From contig JARFQS010000241.1 of NCBI GenBank assembly GCA_029287645.1, positions 1 through 6,807 of the forward strand: DNA of 6,807 bases, in the 5' to 3' direction. The notes under the pieces are model-generated. The model searched no databases and was not told the DNA's origin. It worked only from the letters and a program-made list of their open reading frames with translations. A program made the position numbers and the translations under genes. Positions 1 to 5,962 of the stretch are shown piece by piece (positions within the stretch are counted from its first letter, which is position 1; each line of letters opens with the position of its first letter). The stretch comes from Thermoanaerobaculia bacterium. GTDB taxonomy: Bacteria > Acidobacteriota > Thermoanaerobaculia > Multivoradales > JAHEKO01.

Positions 1-34
1 GCCCGAGAGCCCCCGTGACCAGAATCCTCTTCAT
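1..34 (-). CDS. N-terminus of an NAD(P)-dependent epimerase/dehydratase (SDR-type), cut by the window edge
   Basis: Reading the minus strand from the ATG at 34-32 gives MKRILVTGALG before the window ends. This is the usual first beta strand and glycine-rich turn of extended short-chain dehydrogenase/epimerase proteins, whose N-terminus normally reads (M)K-x-I-L-V-T-G-x-x-G-x-I/L-G and binds NAD(P). The TGALG form, rather than TGGAG, is common in epimerase-like threonine dehydrogenases and their relatives, but 11 residues cannot settle the substrate. Only a weak GAG-containing ribosome site lies upstream. The gene is divergent from the exporter operon, so the two share the region 35-200. The family call is an inference from a very short but characteristic motif. 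Confidence 0.6.
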   Translation of the reverse strand, partial: MKRILVTGALG

Positions 35-200
35 ATCGATCTCGACGTGACTGGGTGGTGAAACTGTCGGACAGGGCAGAAGACCCTGGCCTCCGCTATC
101 GTACCCGCCTGCCCAGAAGGGAGCAAGATCGCCCGGAACTCCACCCATGCCTTCCTCTGTTACAGTTCAAGGCTGGATTTATGTGCCTCGGGGTGACCCC
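35..200. promoter_or_regulatory. Divergent intergenic region between the Rossmann-enzyme gene and the exporter operon
   Basis: These 166 bp separate two divergent start codons and must hold or adjoin promoters for both directions. I see no convincing -35/-10 pair on either strand. It contains two small inverted repeats sharing the bases 72-74: CTGTC-G-GACAG at 64-74, and CAGGG (72-76) with CCCTG (84-88) around a 7-nt loop. Either could be an operator half-site or chance in GC-rich DNA. An in-frame ATG at 147 would extend the adaptor by 18 residues into this region, but those residues look like non-coding translation. Confidence 0.4.
190..200 (+). promoter_or_regulatory. Ribosome-binding site of the adaptor gene, lying inside a palindrome
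   Basis: The sequence GGGGTGACCCC directly abuts the ATG at 201. The GGGGTGA part is the only plausible Shine-Dalgarno match for that start, with about 4 nt spacing. It also forms GGGG/CCCC arms around TGA, so the site could fold on itself and weaken initiation. This supports a start at 201, although the match is imperfect and the spacing short. Confidence 0.35.
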
Positions 201-1349
201 ATGAACAAATGGCTCAAGCGGTTCCTCGTCGTAGCTCTGCTCGTCACGATCCTCGTCGCTCTCAAGCTGACGATTTTCAAACCGGAACCGGTCGAAGTCG
301 AGGTTCAGCCAGTGAGCCGCGGCCCGGTCGAGGAGACCGTCACCAACTCCCGGGCCGGCACCGTCAAGGCTCATCGACGGGCAAAGTTGTCCCCCGAATA
401 CGGAGGCATGGTCATCGAGCTGCCGTTCCGCGAGGGTGACCGTGTCGATGCCGGCGATATGCTCCTGCGCCTCGACGACAGCCTTCAGAGAGCCCGTCTG
501 AGACTCGCCGAAGAGGATCTACAGGCTTCACGAGCCGAACGGCAACGAGCCTGCCTGGCGGCCGAAAGAGCCAGCCGGGAGTTGGAGCGCACGGAGCGGC
601 TGGCCCAGGAGAACATCGTCTCGACAGATCTTCTGGACGAGATCGACAGCGGAAAACGTGCTGCGGACGCCGCCTGCGAAGCTGCCACAGCCGCGGTCGA
701 GCGTGCCGCGGCGGCCGTGGCCGTTGCCCAAACCGAACTCGAGAAGACCGTCGTCCGGGCACCGTTCTCCGGAGTCGTAGCTGAAGTCGCCACCGAGATC
801 GGTGAGTGGACGACGCCTTCCCCACCGGCACTACCGGTGCCGCCCGTCATCGACGTGCTCGATCCGGACTCCATCTACATCAGCGCACCGATGGACGAGG
901 TAGATTCGGCTCGCATCCAGGCAGGTCAACCGACCCGGGTCACGGTGGACTCGTATCGTGACCGGAATTTCGACGGCACGGTTACCAGAGTGGCCCCCTA
1001 TGTCCTCGACATCGAGGCACAGAACCGGACTGTCGAGATCGAGGTCGCGCTGGCGGAAACAGGAGAAACAGTGCTTCTGCCGGGCACCTCGGCCGATGTC
1101 GAGGTCATTCTCAGCACTCGCCAGGACGTGCTCCGAATCTCGACCTCGTCGTTGATCGAGGGCGGAAAGGTTCTCTTGCTCGAGGGGGAGAGACTGGTCG
1201 AGCGCGAAGTCGAGCGCGGCCTACGCAACTGGGACTTCACCGAGATCCTGGGCGGGTTGTCGGAGGGAGATCTGGTTGTCACCTCTCTCGATCGACAGGA
1301 GGTGGAGGACGGGGCGCTCGCCACAGCTGCCACCGAAGATCCCGAATAG
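201..1349 (+). CDS. HlyD/MacA-like periplasmic adaptor (membrane-fusion protein) of an ABC exporter
   Basis: A 382-residue adaptor that should sit in the periplasm, anchored by one N-terminal membrane helix (about residues 5-26), and link the inner-membrane permeases to an outer-membrane channel. Domains in order: first lipoyl half about 52-93 (GGMVIELPFREGDRVDAGD region), alpha-helical coiled-coil hairpin about 94-182, second lipoyl half starting at RAPFSG (186-191), a proline-rich stretch at 206-215, a beta-barrel about 220-320, and a membrane-proximal domain to the end. The hairpin tip carries R130, L134 and S141, spaced as R-x3-L-x6-S, which matches the RLS motif that AcrA/MacA-type adaptors use to touch TolC. 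Only two cysteines exist, C118 and C159, placed symmetrically about the tip. I chose ATG 201 over the in-frame ATG 147 because it starts right before the positively charged anchor and has a GGGGTGA upstream. It is the first gene of the operon. The cargo is unknown. Confidence 0.88.
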   Translation: MNKWLKRFLVVALLVTILVALKLTIFKPEPVEVEVQPVSRGPVEETVTNSRAGTVKAHRRAKLSPEYGGMVIELPFREGDRVDAGDMLLRLDDSLQRARLRLAEEDLQASRAERQRACLAAERASRELERTERLAQENIVSTDLLDEIDSGKRAADAACEAATAAVERAAAAVAVAQTELEKTVVRAPFSGVVAEVATEIGEWTTPSPPALPVPPVIDVLDPDSIYISAPMDEVDSARIQAGQPTRVTVDSYRDRNFDGTVTRVAPYVLDIEAQNRTVEIEVALAETGETVLLPGTSADVEVILSTRQDVLRISTSSLIEGGKVLLLEGERLVEREVERGLRNWDFTEILGGLSEGDLVVTSLDRQEVEDGALATAATEDPE

Positions 1350-1362
1350 CCGAACATTTCGG
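1350..1362 (+). repeat. Short inverted repeat in the adaptor-ATPase gap
   Basis: CCGAA (1350-1354) and TTCGG (1358-1362) pair perfectly around CAT, immediately after the adaptor stop and 10 nt before the ATPase ATG. No T-run follows, so it is not a typical terminator. It could form a small hairpin near the ATPase start, which has no visible Shine-Dalgarno sequence, or it may be chance. Confidence 0.25.
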
Positions 1363-1372
1363 CATCGCACCG

Positions 1373-2095
1373 ATGATCAAGCTCTCGAAGATAAGCCGGA
1401 CGTTTCAAGTCGGCGATGAGCCCGTACACGCTCTGGTCGATATCGACGAGGAGATCGGACCCGGGGAGCACGTCGCAATCATGGGACCCTCCGGTTCCGG
1501 CAAATCCACTCTGCTCAACATTCTCGGCTGCCTCGACAAGCCCACGACGGGTAGCTATCGCCTCGACGATCAGGAGGTGGCCGAGCTGGATGAGGCGGCC
1601 CTCACCATGGTGCGTCGGCACCAGATCGGATTCGTCTTCCAGTTCTTCCACCTGGTGCATCGATTGTCGGCGGCCGAGAACGTAGAGCTTCCGATGATCT
1701 TCGCCGGACAGCCCAGGGCCGAGCGCAAGCGTCGAGTCGCCGATTCCCTGGCGGCAGTGGGGCTCACGCCGCGCTCCGACCACCTTCCCGACCAGCTCTC
1801 CGGCGGAGAGCGTCAGCGCGTCGCGCTGGCCCGCGCGACAGTGATGGAGCCCGAAATCCTCTTGGCCGACGAGCCGACCGGCAACCTCGACAGTGCCTCC
1901 GGAAAGGTGGTCCTGGATCTGCTGGATCGGATGAACGACGAAGGCCTCACCCTCATCGTCGTCACCCACGATCCCAAGGTCGCACACCGGGCCGACCGCA
2001 TCCTGGTACTCGTGGATGGCAGGATCGAGCGTCGCGTAGCCAGCGACCAGATCAGCGAGATTCTCGCCATGCTGGCCGACGAAGACGAGGCATGA
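1373..2095 (+). CDS. ABC exporter ATP-binding protein, MacB/LolD type
   Basis: A 240-residue cytoplasmic nucleotide-binding subunit that powers the two permeases encoded next. All expected ATPase elements are present: Walker A GPSGSGKS (38-45), Q-loop Q90 in FVFQFFHL, signature LSGGE (142-146), Walker B ILLADE (162-167) with catalytic E167, D-loop NLD (171-173) and switch H199 in VVTHD. The ADEPTGNLDS block and the FQ-FH-L...AAENVELP stretch are typical of the MacB/LolD/FtsE branch, which moves substrates out of the membrane or periplasm by mechanotransmission. Unlike E. coli MacB there is no fused membrane domain; the length fits a stand-alone LolD-like ATPase. A short acidic tail (LADEDEA) ends it. 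The start is 23 bp after the adaptor stop with no clear ribosome site, suggesting translation coupled to the upstream gene. Confidence 0.95.
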   Translation: MIKLSKISRTFQVGDEPVHALVDIDEEIGPGEHVAIMGPSGSGKSTLLNILGCLDKPTTGSYRLDDQEVAELDEAALTMVRRHQIGFVFQFFHLVHRLSAAENVELPMIFAGQPRAERKRRVADSLAAVGLTPRSDHLPDQLSGGERQRVALARATVMEPEILLADEPTGNLDSASGKVVLDLLDRMNDEGLTLIVVTHDPKVAHRADRILVLVDGRIERRVASDQISEILAMLADEDEA

Positions 2096-2114
2096 GACCT
2101 CCGCAGAGTCGCGC

Positions 2115-3314
2115 ATGACCCTGGCCGACCTCTTTCGCTTCTCTCTCAAGGGCCTGACCGGCCACGGGCTGCGCACGGCGTTGAGCCTGCTGGGGGTCGT
2201 CATCGGGGTGGCCGCGGTGGTGATTCTCACCGCGCTGGGAGAGGGGGCTCGTCGCTATGTCATCGATCAGTTCGCCAGTCTCGGCACCAACCTGCTGATT
2301 GTCGTACCCGGCAAGACGGAGACCACAGGAACCGTCGGAGCGGGCGGAGTGCCCAACGATCTGACCTTGCAGGACGCTGAAGCGCTGGTCCGATCGATTC
2401 CCGAGATCCAGCGAGTGGCTCCCATGACCATGGGAACAGAGCAGGTCGCCTACGGTGAGCGACGCAGGCAGGTGGCGGTCCTGGGGACCACGTACGACTA
2501 CAAGCTGGCGCGACAGATCGAAATCGCCAAGGGTACGTTTCTTCCCGATGAAGAGATGTTTCGCGGCTCGCCGGTGGCGGTCATCGGGCCGAAGTTGGCG
2601 CGCGAGATCTTCGCTGGCGAGGATCCCATCGGCAAGATCATTCGCATCGGTGGCTGGCGGATGCGCGTCGTAGGAGTCCTGGCATGGCAGGGCGTCAAGC
2701 TGGGGGTCGATTTCGACGATCTGGCCATGATCCCAGTGACCACCGCCATGCAGATGTTCAATCGAACGACGCTGTTCCGGATCCTGATCCAGTCTTCGAG
2801 CCACGCCGACATCGACCTGCTGCGCGAGAAATCCCGTCAGCTGCTCACCGATCGACACGACGAAGAAGACATCACGGTGATCAGTCAGGACGCACTGCTG
2901 ACGACGTTCTCCGGGATCCTGGCTGCCCTCACCCTGGCTTTGGGAGCCATTGCCGCGATCTCCCTCTCGGTAGCCGGGATCGGCATCAAGAACGTCATGC
3001 TGGTCTCGGTCTCCGAGCGGACGAGGGAGGTCGGACTGCTCAAGGCCCTTGGCGTCGGCAGGCGCCAGATTCTCTCTGTGTTCCTCACCGAGGCTGCCCT
3101 GCTCTCTACTTTCGGGGGCCTCCTCGGGCTCGCCACCGGCTGGTTGGCTGTCAGAGTGCTGGTCAGGATCTATCCGGCCTTTCCAGCCGCCCCTCCCACC
3201 TGGGCCGTAGCCGCAGCCCTGACCGTCTCCGTGGCTGTGGGTATCACCTTCGGTCTCCTACCGGCTCGTCGCGCCAGTCGGCTCGATCCGGTCATGGCCT
3301 TGGCAGGTCGATGA
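2115..3314 (+). CDS. MacB/FtsX-type ABC exporter permease, first of a tandem pair
   Basis: A 399-residue inner-membrane permease with MacB-family layout: a short amphipathic N-terminus (LADLFRFSLKGL), TM1 about 22-41, a periplasmic domain of roughly 220 residues (about 43-262), then TM2 about 266-291, TM3 about 322-347 and TM4 about 362-382. The cytoplasmic loop after TM2 holds SERTREVGLLKALGVGRRQI (300-319), the conserved segment expected to contact the ATPase. It ends with the family's usual PARRASRLDP motif (383-392). Periplasmic landmarks shared with the next gene include GTNLL-VVPGK-ET, GPKLAREIF, RIGGWRMRVVGV, DFDDLAMIPV and LTDRHDEED. One oddity is K292 in GIGIKNVML, where family members usually have a hydrophobic residue near the end of TM2. 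It starts 19 bp after the ATPase with only a weak ribosome site. The substrate cannot be inferred. Confidence 0.93.
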   Translation: MTLADLFRFSLKGLTGHGLRTALSLLGVVIGVAAVVILTALGEGARRYVIDQFASLGTNLLIVVPGKTETTGTVGAGGVPNDLTLQDAEALVRSIPEIQRVAPMTMGTEQVAYGERRRQVAVLGTTYDYKLARQIEIAKGTFLPDEEMFRGSPVAVIGPKLAREIFAGEDPIGKIIRIGGWRMRVVGVLAWQGVKLGVDFDDLAMIPVTTAMQMFNRTTLFRILIQSSSHADIDLLREKSRQLLTDRHDEEDITVISQDALLTTFSGILAALTLALGAIAAISLSVAGIGIKNVMLVSVSERTREVGLLKALGVGRRQILSVFLTEAALLSTFGGLLGLATGWLAVRVLVRIYPAFPAAPPTWAVAAALTVSVAVGITFGLLPARRASRLDPVMALAGR

Positions 3315-3403
3315 TGACGAACGTATCGAGCCTCAGCAACGGGAGCACTCGGCCTCGGCCCGCACGACGTCGAGCCGCGGGAGCGAGATCATGCGAGAGC
3401 TGA
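3311..3403 (+). CDS. Possible 30-residue coupling mini-ORF between the two permeases (speculative)
   Basis: An ATG at 3311 overlaps the stop of the first permease as ATGA and begins with two methionine codons. It runs 30 codons, rich in Ser, Arg and Ala, to a TGA at 3401-3403, 13 bp inside the second permease gene. This geometry could let ribosomes pass the 76-bp gap by termination-reinitiation. However, the peptide has no recognisable domain, the composition looks like out-of-frame GC-rich sequence, and the second permease has its own good ribosome site. It may well be chance. Confidence 0.15.
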   Translation: MMTNVSSLSNGSTRPRPARRRAAGARSCES

Positions 3404-4587
3404 TCTTCCTGGCCTTGAGGGCCATTCGCGGACATCGCCTTCGCTCCGTTCTCTCCATGCTCGGAGTCGCCATCGGCATCGCTTCGGTGATTCTGCTGAC
3501 GTCCATCGGAGAGGGAACGCGGGCCTACATGGTGTCTCAGTTCACCCAGTTCGGAACCAATCTCATCGGTATCAATCCGGGCAAGTCCGAGACGTCGGGC
3601 CTTCCAGGAGCCCTCGGAGGCACGACCCACAAGCTGACCATCGACGACGCCGAAGCCCTGGCCCGACTGCCCGGTGTCCTCGAGATCGTGCCCATGACCT
3701 TCGGCTCGGCCCGTGTGGAAGGGGGTGGCAGGGGGCGAAGTGTCATCGTCTATGGAGTCACACCCGAGGTTCCGGAGGTCTGGCAGTGGGGTGTCCGGGT
3801 GGGGTCCTTCTGGCCGTCGGGTGACCCCCGCCGTGGCGTCGCCCAGGCCGTCCTGGGACCGAAGCTCAAGCGGGAGCTCTTCGGGAACGCCAATGCCTTG
3901 GGACAGTTCGTGCGCATCGGTGGTGCCCGCTTCCGCGTGGTCGGGATCATGGAAGCCAAGGGACAGTTCCTGGGCTTCGATCTGGACGACGCTGCCTACA
4001 TCCCCGTGGCCTCCGCCATGAAGATCTTCAACATGGACGAGCTCATGGAGATCGATCTGACCTTCGCCAACGCCAGCATGCTCGACGAGGTCGTGGAAGA
4101 TGTCCGTACCGTCTTGACCGACAGACATGGCGGCAAGGAGGACTTCTCCATCACCTCTCAAGCAGCCATGCTGGATGTCTTCGGCAACATCATGAACATC
4201 ATCACCATGGCGGTTGGAGCCATCGGTGGTGTTTCGCTTCTCGTCGGCGTGATCGGGATCCTCACCATGATGTGGATCGCCGTCGGTGAGCGGATGAACG
4301 AGATCGGGCTCATCCGCTCCATCGGTGCCACCCGAAGACAGGTCCAGCTGGTGTTTCTCACCGAGGCGGCCACACTCTCCACGCTGGGCGGCCTGATCGG
4401 GATCGGGATCGGCCTCGGGCTCTGCGCCCTGCTTCGCGTCGCCGTACCGGGGCTGCCGATTCGAACGCCTCTCTTGTTCGTCGGCCTGGCGGTAACGGTC
4501 AGCTTCGCTGTGGGTCTGCTGTCGGGAGTGATGCCGGCGAGACGCGCCGCGACCCTGGATCCCATCGAAGCTCTCAGGGCCGAATGA
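3391..4587 (+). CDS. MacB/FtsX-type ABC exporter permease, second of a tandem pair
   Basis: A 398-residue paralogue of the preceding permease with the same topology: TM1 about 20-39, a periplasmic domain about 41-262, TM2 about 265-291, TM3 about 321-347, TM4 about 361-381, and a PARRAATLDPIEALR tail. Its ATPase-contact loop reads GERMNEIGLIRSIGATRRQV (299-318). Many periplasmic motifs align with the first copy (GTNLIGINPGKSET, GPKLKRELF, RIGGARFRVVGI, DLDDAAYIPV, LTDRHGGKED, TEAATLSTLGGL), so the pair arose by an old duplication and has since diverged. By analogy with LolC/LolE they probably form a heterodimer served by the single ATPase. The ATG at 3391 is supported by GGAG at 3380-3383 with 7-nt spacing; no earlier in-frame ATG exists in the gap. 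It is the last gene of the operon and converges on amrA 15 bp away. Confidence 0.93.
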   Translation: MRELIFLALRAIRGHRLRSVLSMLGVAIGIASVILLTSIGEGTRAYMVSQFTQFGTNLIGINPGKSETSGLPGALGGTTHKLTIDDAEALARLPGVLEIVPMTFGSARVEGGGRGRSVIVYGVTPEVPEVWQWGVRVGSFWPSGDPRRGVAQAVLGPKLKRELFGNANALGQFVRIGGARFRVVGIMEAKGQFLGFDLDDAAYIPVASAMKIFNMDELMEIDLTFANASMLDEVVEDVRTVLTDRHGGKEDFSITSQAAMLDVFGNIMNIITMAVGAIGGVSLLVGVIGILTMMWIAVGERMNEIGLIRSIGATRRQVQLVFLTEAATLSTLGGLIGIGIGLGLCALLRVAVPGLPIRTPLLFVGLAVTVSFAVGLLSGVMPARRAATLDPIEALRAE

Positions 4588-4591
4588 GAGC
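4570..4591. terminator. Inverted repeat across the end of the exporter operon; possible bidirectional hairpin
   Basis: Arms GCTCTCA (4570-4576) and TGAGAGC (4585-4591) pair perfectly over 7 bp around an 8-nt loop, and the second permease's TGA lies within the right arm. The operons converge here with 15 bp between stops, where a shared terminator would be expected. No T-run follows on either strand, so a classic intrinsic terminator is not shown. Confidence 0.25.
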
Positions 4592-4602
4592 CGATCTGGC
4601 GT

Positions 4603-5235
4603 TCAGCCGGCCTCGCTCCAACTCTGCGTCGAATAGCGCCGAATCCGCATCTCGGGTGACCAGAAATCGGTTCCCAGACCCGCCTTGCGCTTCAGTTGGC
4701 CGACGAATCGAGCCGGATCCGGAAGCTCCTTCCACACCGAGGGCAGGAAGGTGCCCCGGTGGGGTCCGAACTCCAATACCAGGCCATCGATCCCGGGTCT
4801 GATCTGCTGCAGCAGATCGGCCTCACTGTCGACGTCCATGCGCTCGAGAGGCGACAGGAGCGCGACCTGGATCGTGGTGAGATCGAGCTCTTCTCTGGCG
4901 AGCGGAGGAAATCTGGGATCGCGAGTCGCGGCGGCCAGAGTGTTTGCCTTCAGATCTTCGATCAGGGGTCGATGAGGAAGAATCGTGCCGATGCAGCCCC
5001 GCAGCTCGGCTCCCCTGCGCAGGGTCACGAAGCAAGCACCGTCCTCCTGCAGCCACGGCTTCTCCACCACCGGCTCGACCGGGAGGTCGAACCACTCGAG
5101 AAGATAGCTTCTGGCGATCTTGAGAAGGTCTTCTCCTCGACGGTCGGCAGTCAGCGGGTTGCCCTCCTCAGACCGTTTCAACGAAGGCGAAGGCGCCGTA
5201 TCCCACCACCTGGGATCGGTCGCCAGCCGTGTCAC
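4603..5235 (-). CDS. amrA: AMMECR1-domain protein, AmmeMemoRadiSam system protein A
   Basis: This is an AMMECR1-family protein, a small conserved fold found in bacteria, archaea and eukaryotes whose biochemical role is not established. The hallmark LRGCIGT is at residues 78-84 (numbered from the GTG at 5235). It is followed by the AAATRDPRFPPL segment, the DLTTIQVALLSPLERM strand region and a C-terminal GTFLPSVWKELPDP block, all in the family order. In many genomes it sits with MEMO and radical SAM partners, and here it directly follows amrB. The start is uncertain: GTG 5235 is the longest conventional choice and overlaps amrB by 68 bp, TTG 5181 is another, and CTG 5154 has the best ribosome site and starts exactly where the domain is expected to begin (LTADRRGEDLLKIAR). 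With CTG the protein has 183 residues, without it 210. Coordinates give the longest conventional frame. Confidence 0.9.
   Translation of the reverse strand: MTRLATDPRWWDTAPSPSLKRSEEGNPLTADRRGEDLLKIARSYLLEWFDLPVEPVVEKPWLQEDGACFVTLRRGAELRGCIGTILPHRPLIEDLKANTLAAATRDPRFPPLAREELDLTTIQVALLSPLERMDVDSEADLLQQIRPGIDGLVLEFGPHRGTFLPSVWKELPDPARFVGQLKRKAGLGTDFWSPEMRIRRYSTQSWSEAG
5162..5169 (-). promoter_or_regulatory. Strong Shine-Dalgarno sequence overlapping the amrB stop, pointing to an internal amrA start
   Basis: On the minus strand GAGGAGGG overlaps the TGA stop of amrB (5170-5168) and lies 7 nt before a CTG codon (5154-5152) in the amrA frame. No ATG, GTG or TTG occurs in that frame at a suitable distance. 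This is the usual layout for coupled translation of the downstream gene, and it favours a CTG start for amrA. Confidence 0.55.
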
Positions 5236-5962
5236 CGGAGCTCCGCAGATCGAGGAGGCTCGCTGTCAGGCCGCGGTCGAGAGCGGCGACGAGCAGACCG
5301 TTGATGGCTCCCGCCCCACAGGCCTGGCCAGGAGAGATGGGCGATCGCAGCGCCAGGACTTCCTCGGCCGTTCTCTCGTCGACGGCCCGGGCCTGCGAGT
5401 ACTCGAGGTAATGGGACAGATCAGAGCTGATGACGATGCGGGTTTCGGGGCCACCCCAGACACGCTCCAGGACTTCGGCCACCTCACCCGGCGTCGCATC
5501 CCCGACCAATAGCGGCAGGATGCTGAATCGACCCAACAGGACTTGCAGAAACGGCAGCTCGACCTCCAGGCAGTGCTCCGGTGCGTGCGCCGCCCGGCTG
5601 ACCCCGACCTGGGGTAGATCGCCGACCTGGGTCGCCAGCTCCGCGTCGACGGGCACCGGCCCCAGAGGAGTCTCGAACTCGTCGACACCGGGTAGCGCCA
5701 GTCCACGGACAGGCAGATGATGAGCCGGCCCCAGGAGCACGACACGTTCGATCTGATCGGCCTCAGGGACCCAGGACGCCAGGGCCGAGCCCGCTATCGG
5801 CCCAGAGTAGACATAGCCAGCGTGGGGGGCGATGACTGCTTTGGGACTGGCGTCGGTCCTGCGGGGCGCAGCCTCCAAGAACCCCTCCACCGCAGCCAGG
5901 AGCTCTCTGGGTGAGCTCGGATAGAAGCGCCCAGCGACTGCCGGTTCTCGAACCTCAAGCAT
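5168..5962 (-). CDS. amrB: MEMO-family protein, AmmeMemoRadiSam system protein B
   Basis: A 264-residue full-length MEMO protein, related in fold to LigB-type non-haem iron dioxygenases. Metal-site residues equivalent to those of human MEMO1 are all present: H47 in APHAGY, H81 in GPAHH, H184 in SSDLSHY and C215 in GACGAGAINGLL. Further family blocks are the N-terminal REPAVAGRFYP, EHCLEVELPFLQ (130-140 region) and the closing GYGAFAF. An intact site suggests it can bind iron or copper, but its reaction in bacteria is not known. The ATG at 5962 has GGGAGG upstream (5971-5976 on the plus strand, 8-nt spacing), which makes this start firm. It is followed directly by amrA and preceded by a 149-bp gap, so it probably has its own promoter. 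The third partner, the radical SAM protein AmrS, is not in the window. Confidence 0.94.
   Translation of the reverse strand: MLEVREPAVAGRFYPSSPRELLAAVEGFLEAAPRRTDASPKAVIAPHAGYVYSGPIAGSALASWVPEADQIERVVLLGPAHHLPVRGLALPGVDEFETPLGPVPVDAELATQVGDLPQVGVSRAAHAPEHCLEVELPFLQVLLGRFSILPLLVGDATPGEVAEVLERVWGGPETRIVISSDLSHYLEYSQARAVDERTAEEVLALRSPISPGQACGAGAINGLLVAALDRGLTASLLDLRSSGDTAGDRSQVVGYGAFAFVETV

Noticed and set aside
147..200. Upstream in-frame ATG for the adaptor
   Set aside because: It would put an 18-residue uncharged stretch before the lysine-rich anchor helix, and has only a weak GGA upstream. The start at 201 fits the family better, though 147 is not excluded.
998..2230. 410-codon open frame on the minus strand opposite the adaptor and ATPase genes
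   Set aside because: It lies antisense to the ATPase with every family motif and to the end of the adaptor. It has no recognisable domain. Long antisense frames are expected opposite GC-rich genes.
2684..3403. 239-codon plus-strand frame inside the first permease
   Set aside because: An out-of-frame shadow rich in Arg, Ser and His. Only its last 30 codons, outside the permease, were kept as a speculative mini-ORF.
3292..4161. 289-codon minus-strand frame opposite the second permease, plus a similar one at 2052-2858 opposite the first
   Set aside because: Both are antisense to clear permease genes, His/Asp/Gly-rich as expected from a shadow frame, and similar to each other only because the two permeases are paralogues.
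3391..4587. Second permease as a recent duplicate or assembly artefact
   Set aside because: The two permeases differ at most positions outside shared motifs and are not near-identical in DNA, so this is an old, functional paralogue.
4696..5304. 202-codon plus-strand frame opposite amrA
   Set aside because: Antisense to a well-supported AMMECR1 gene with no family features of its own.
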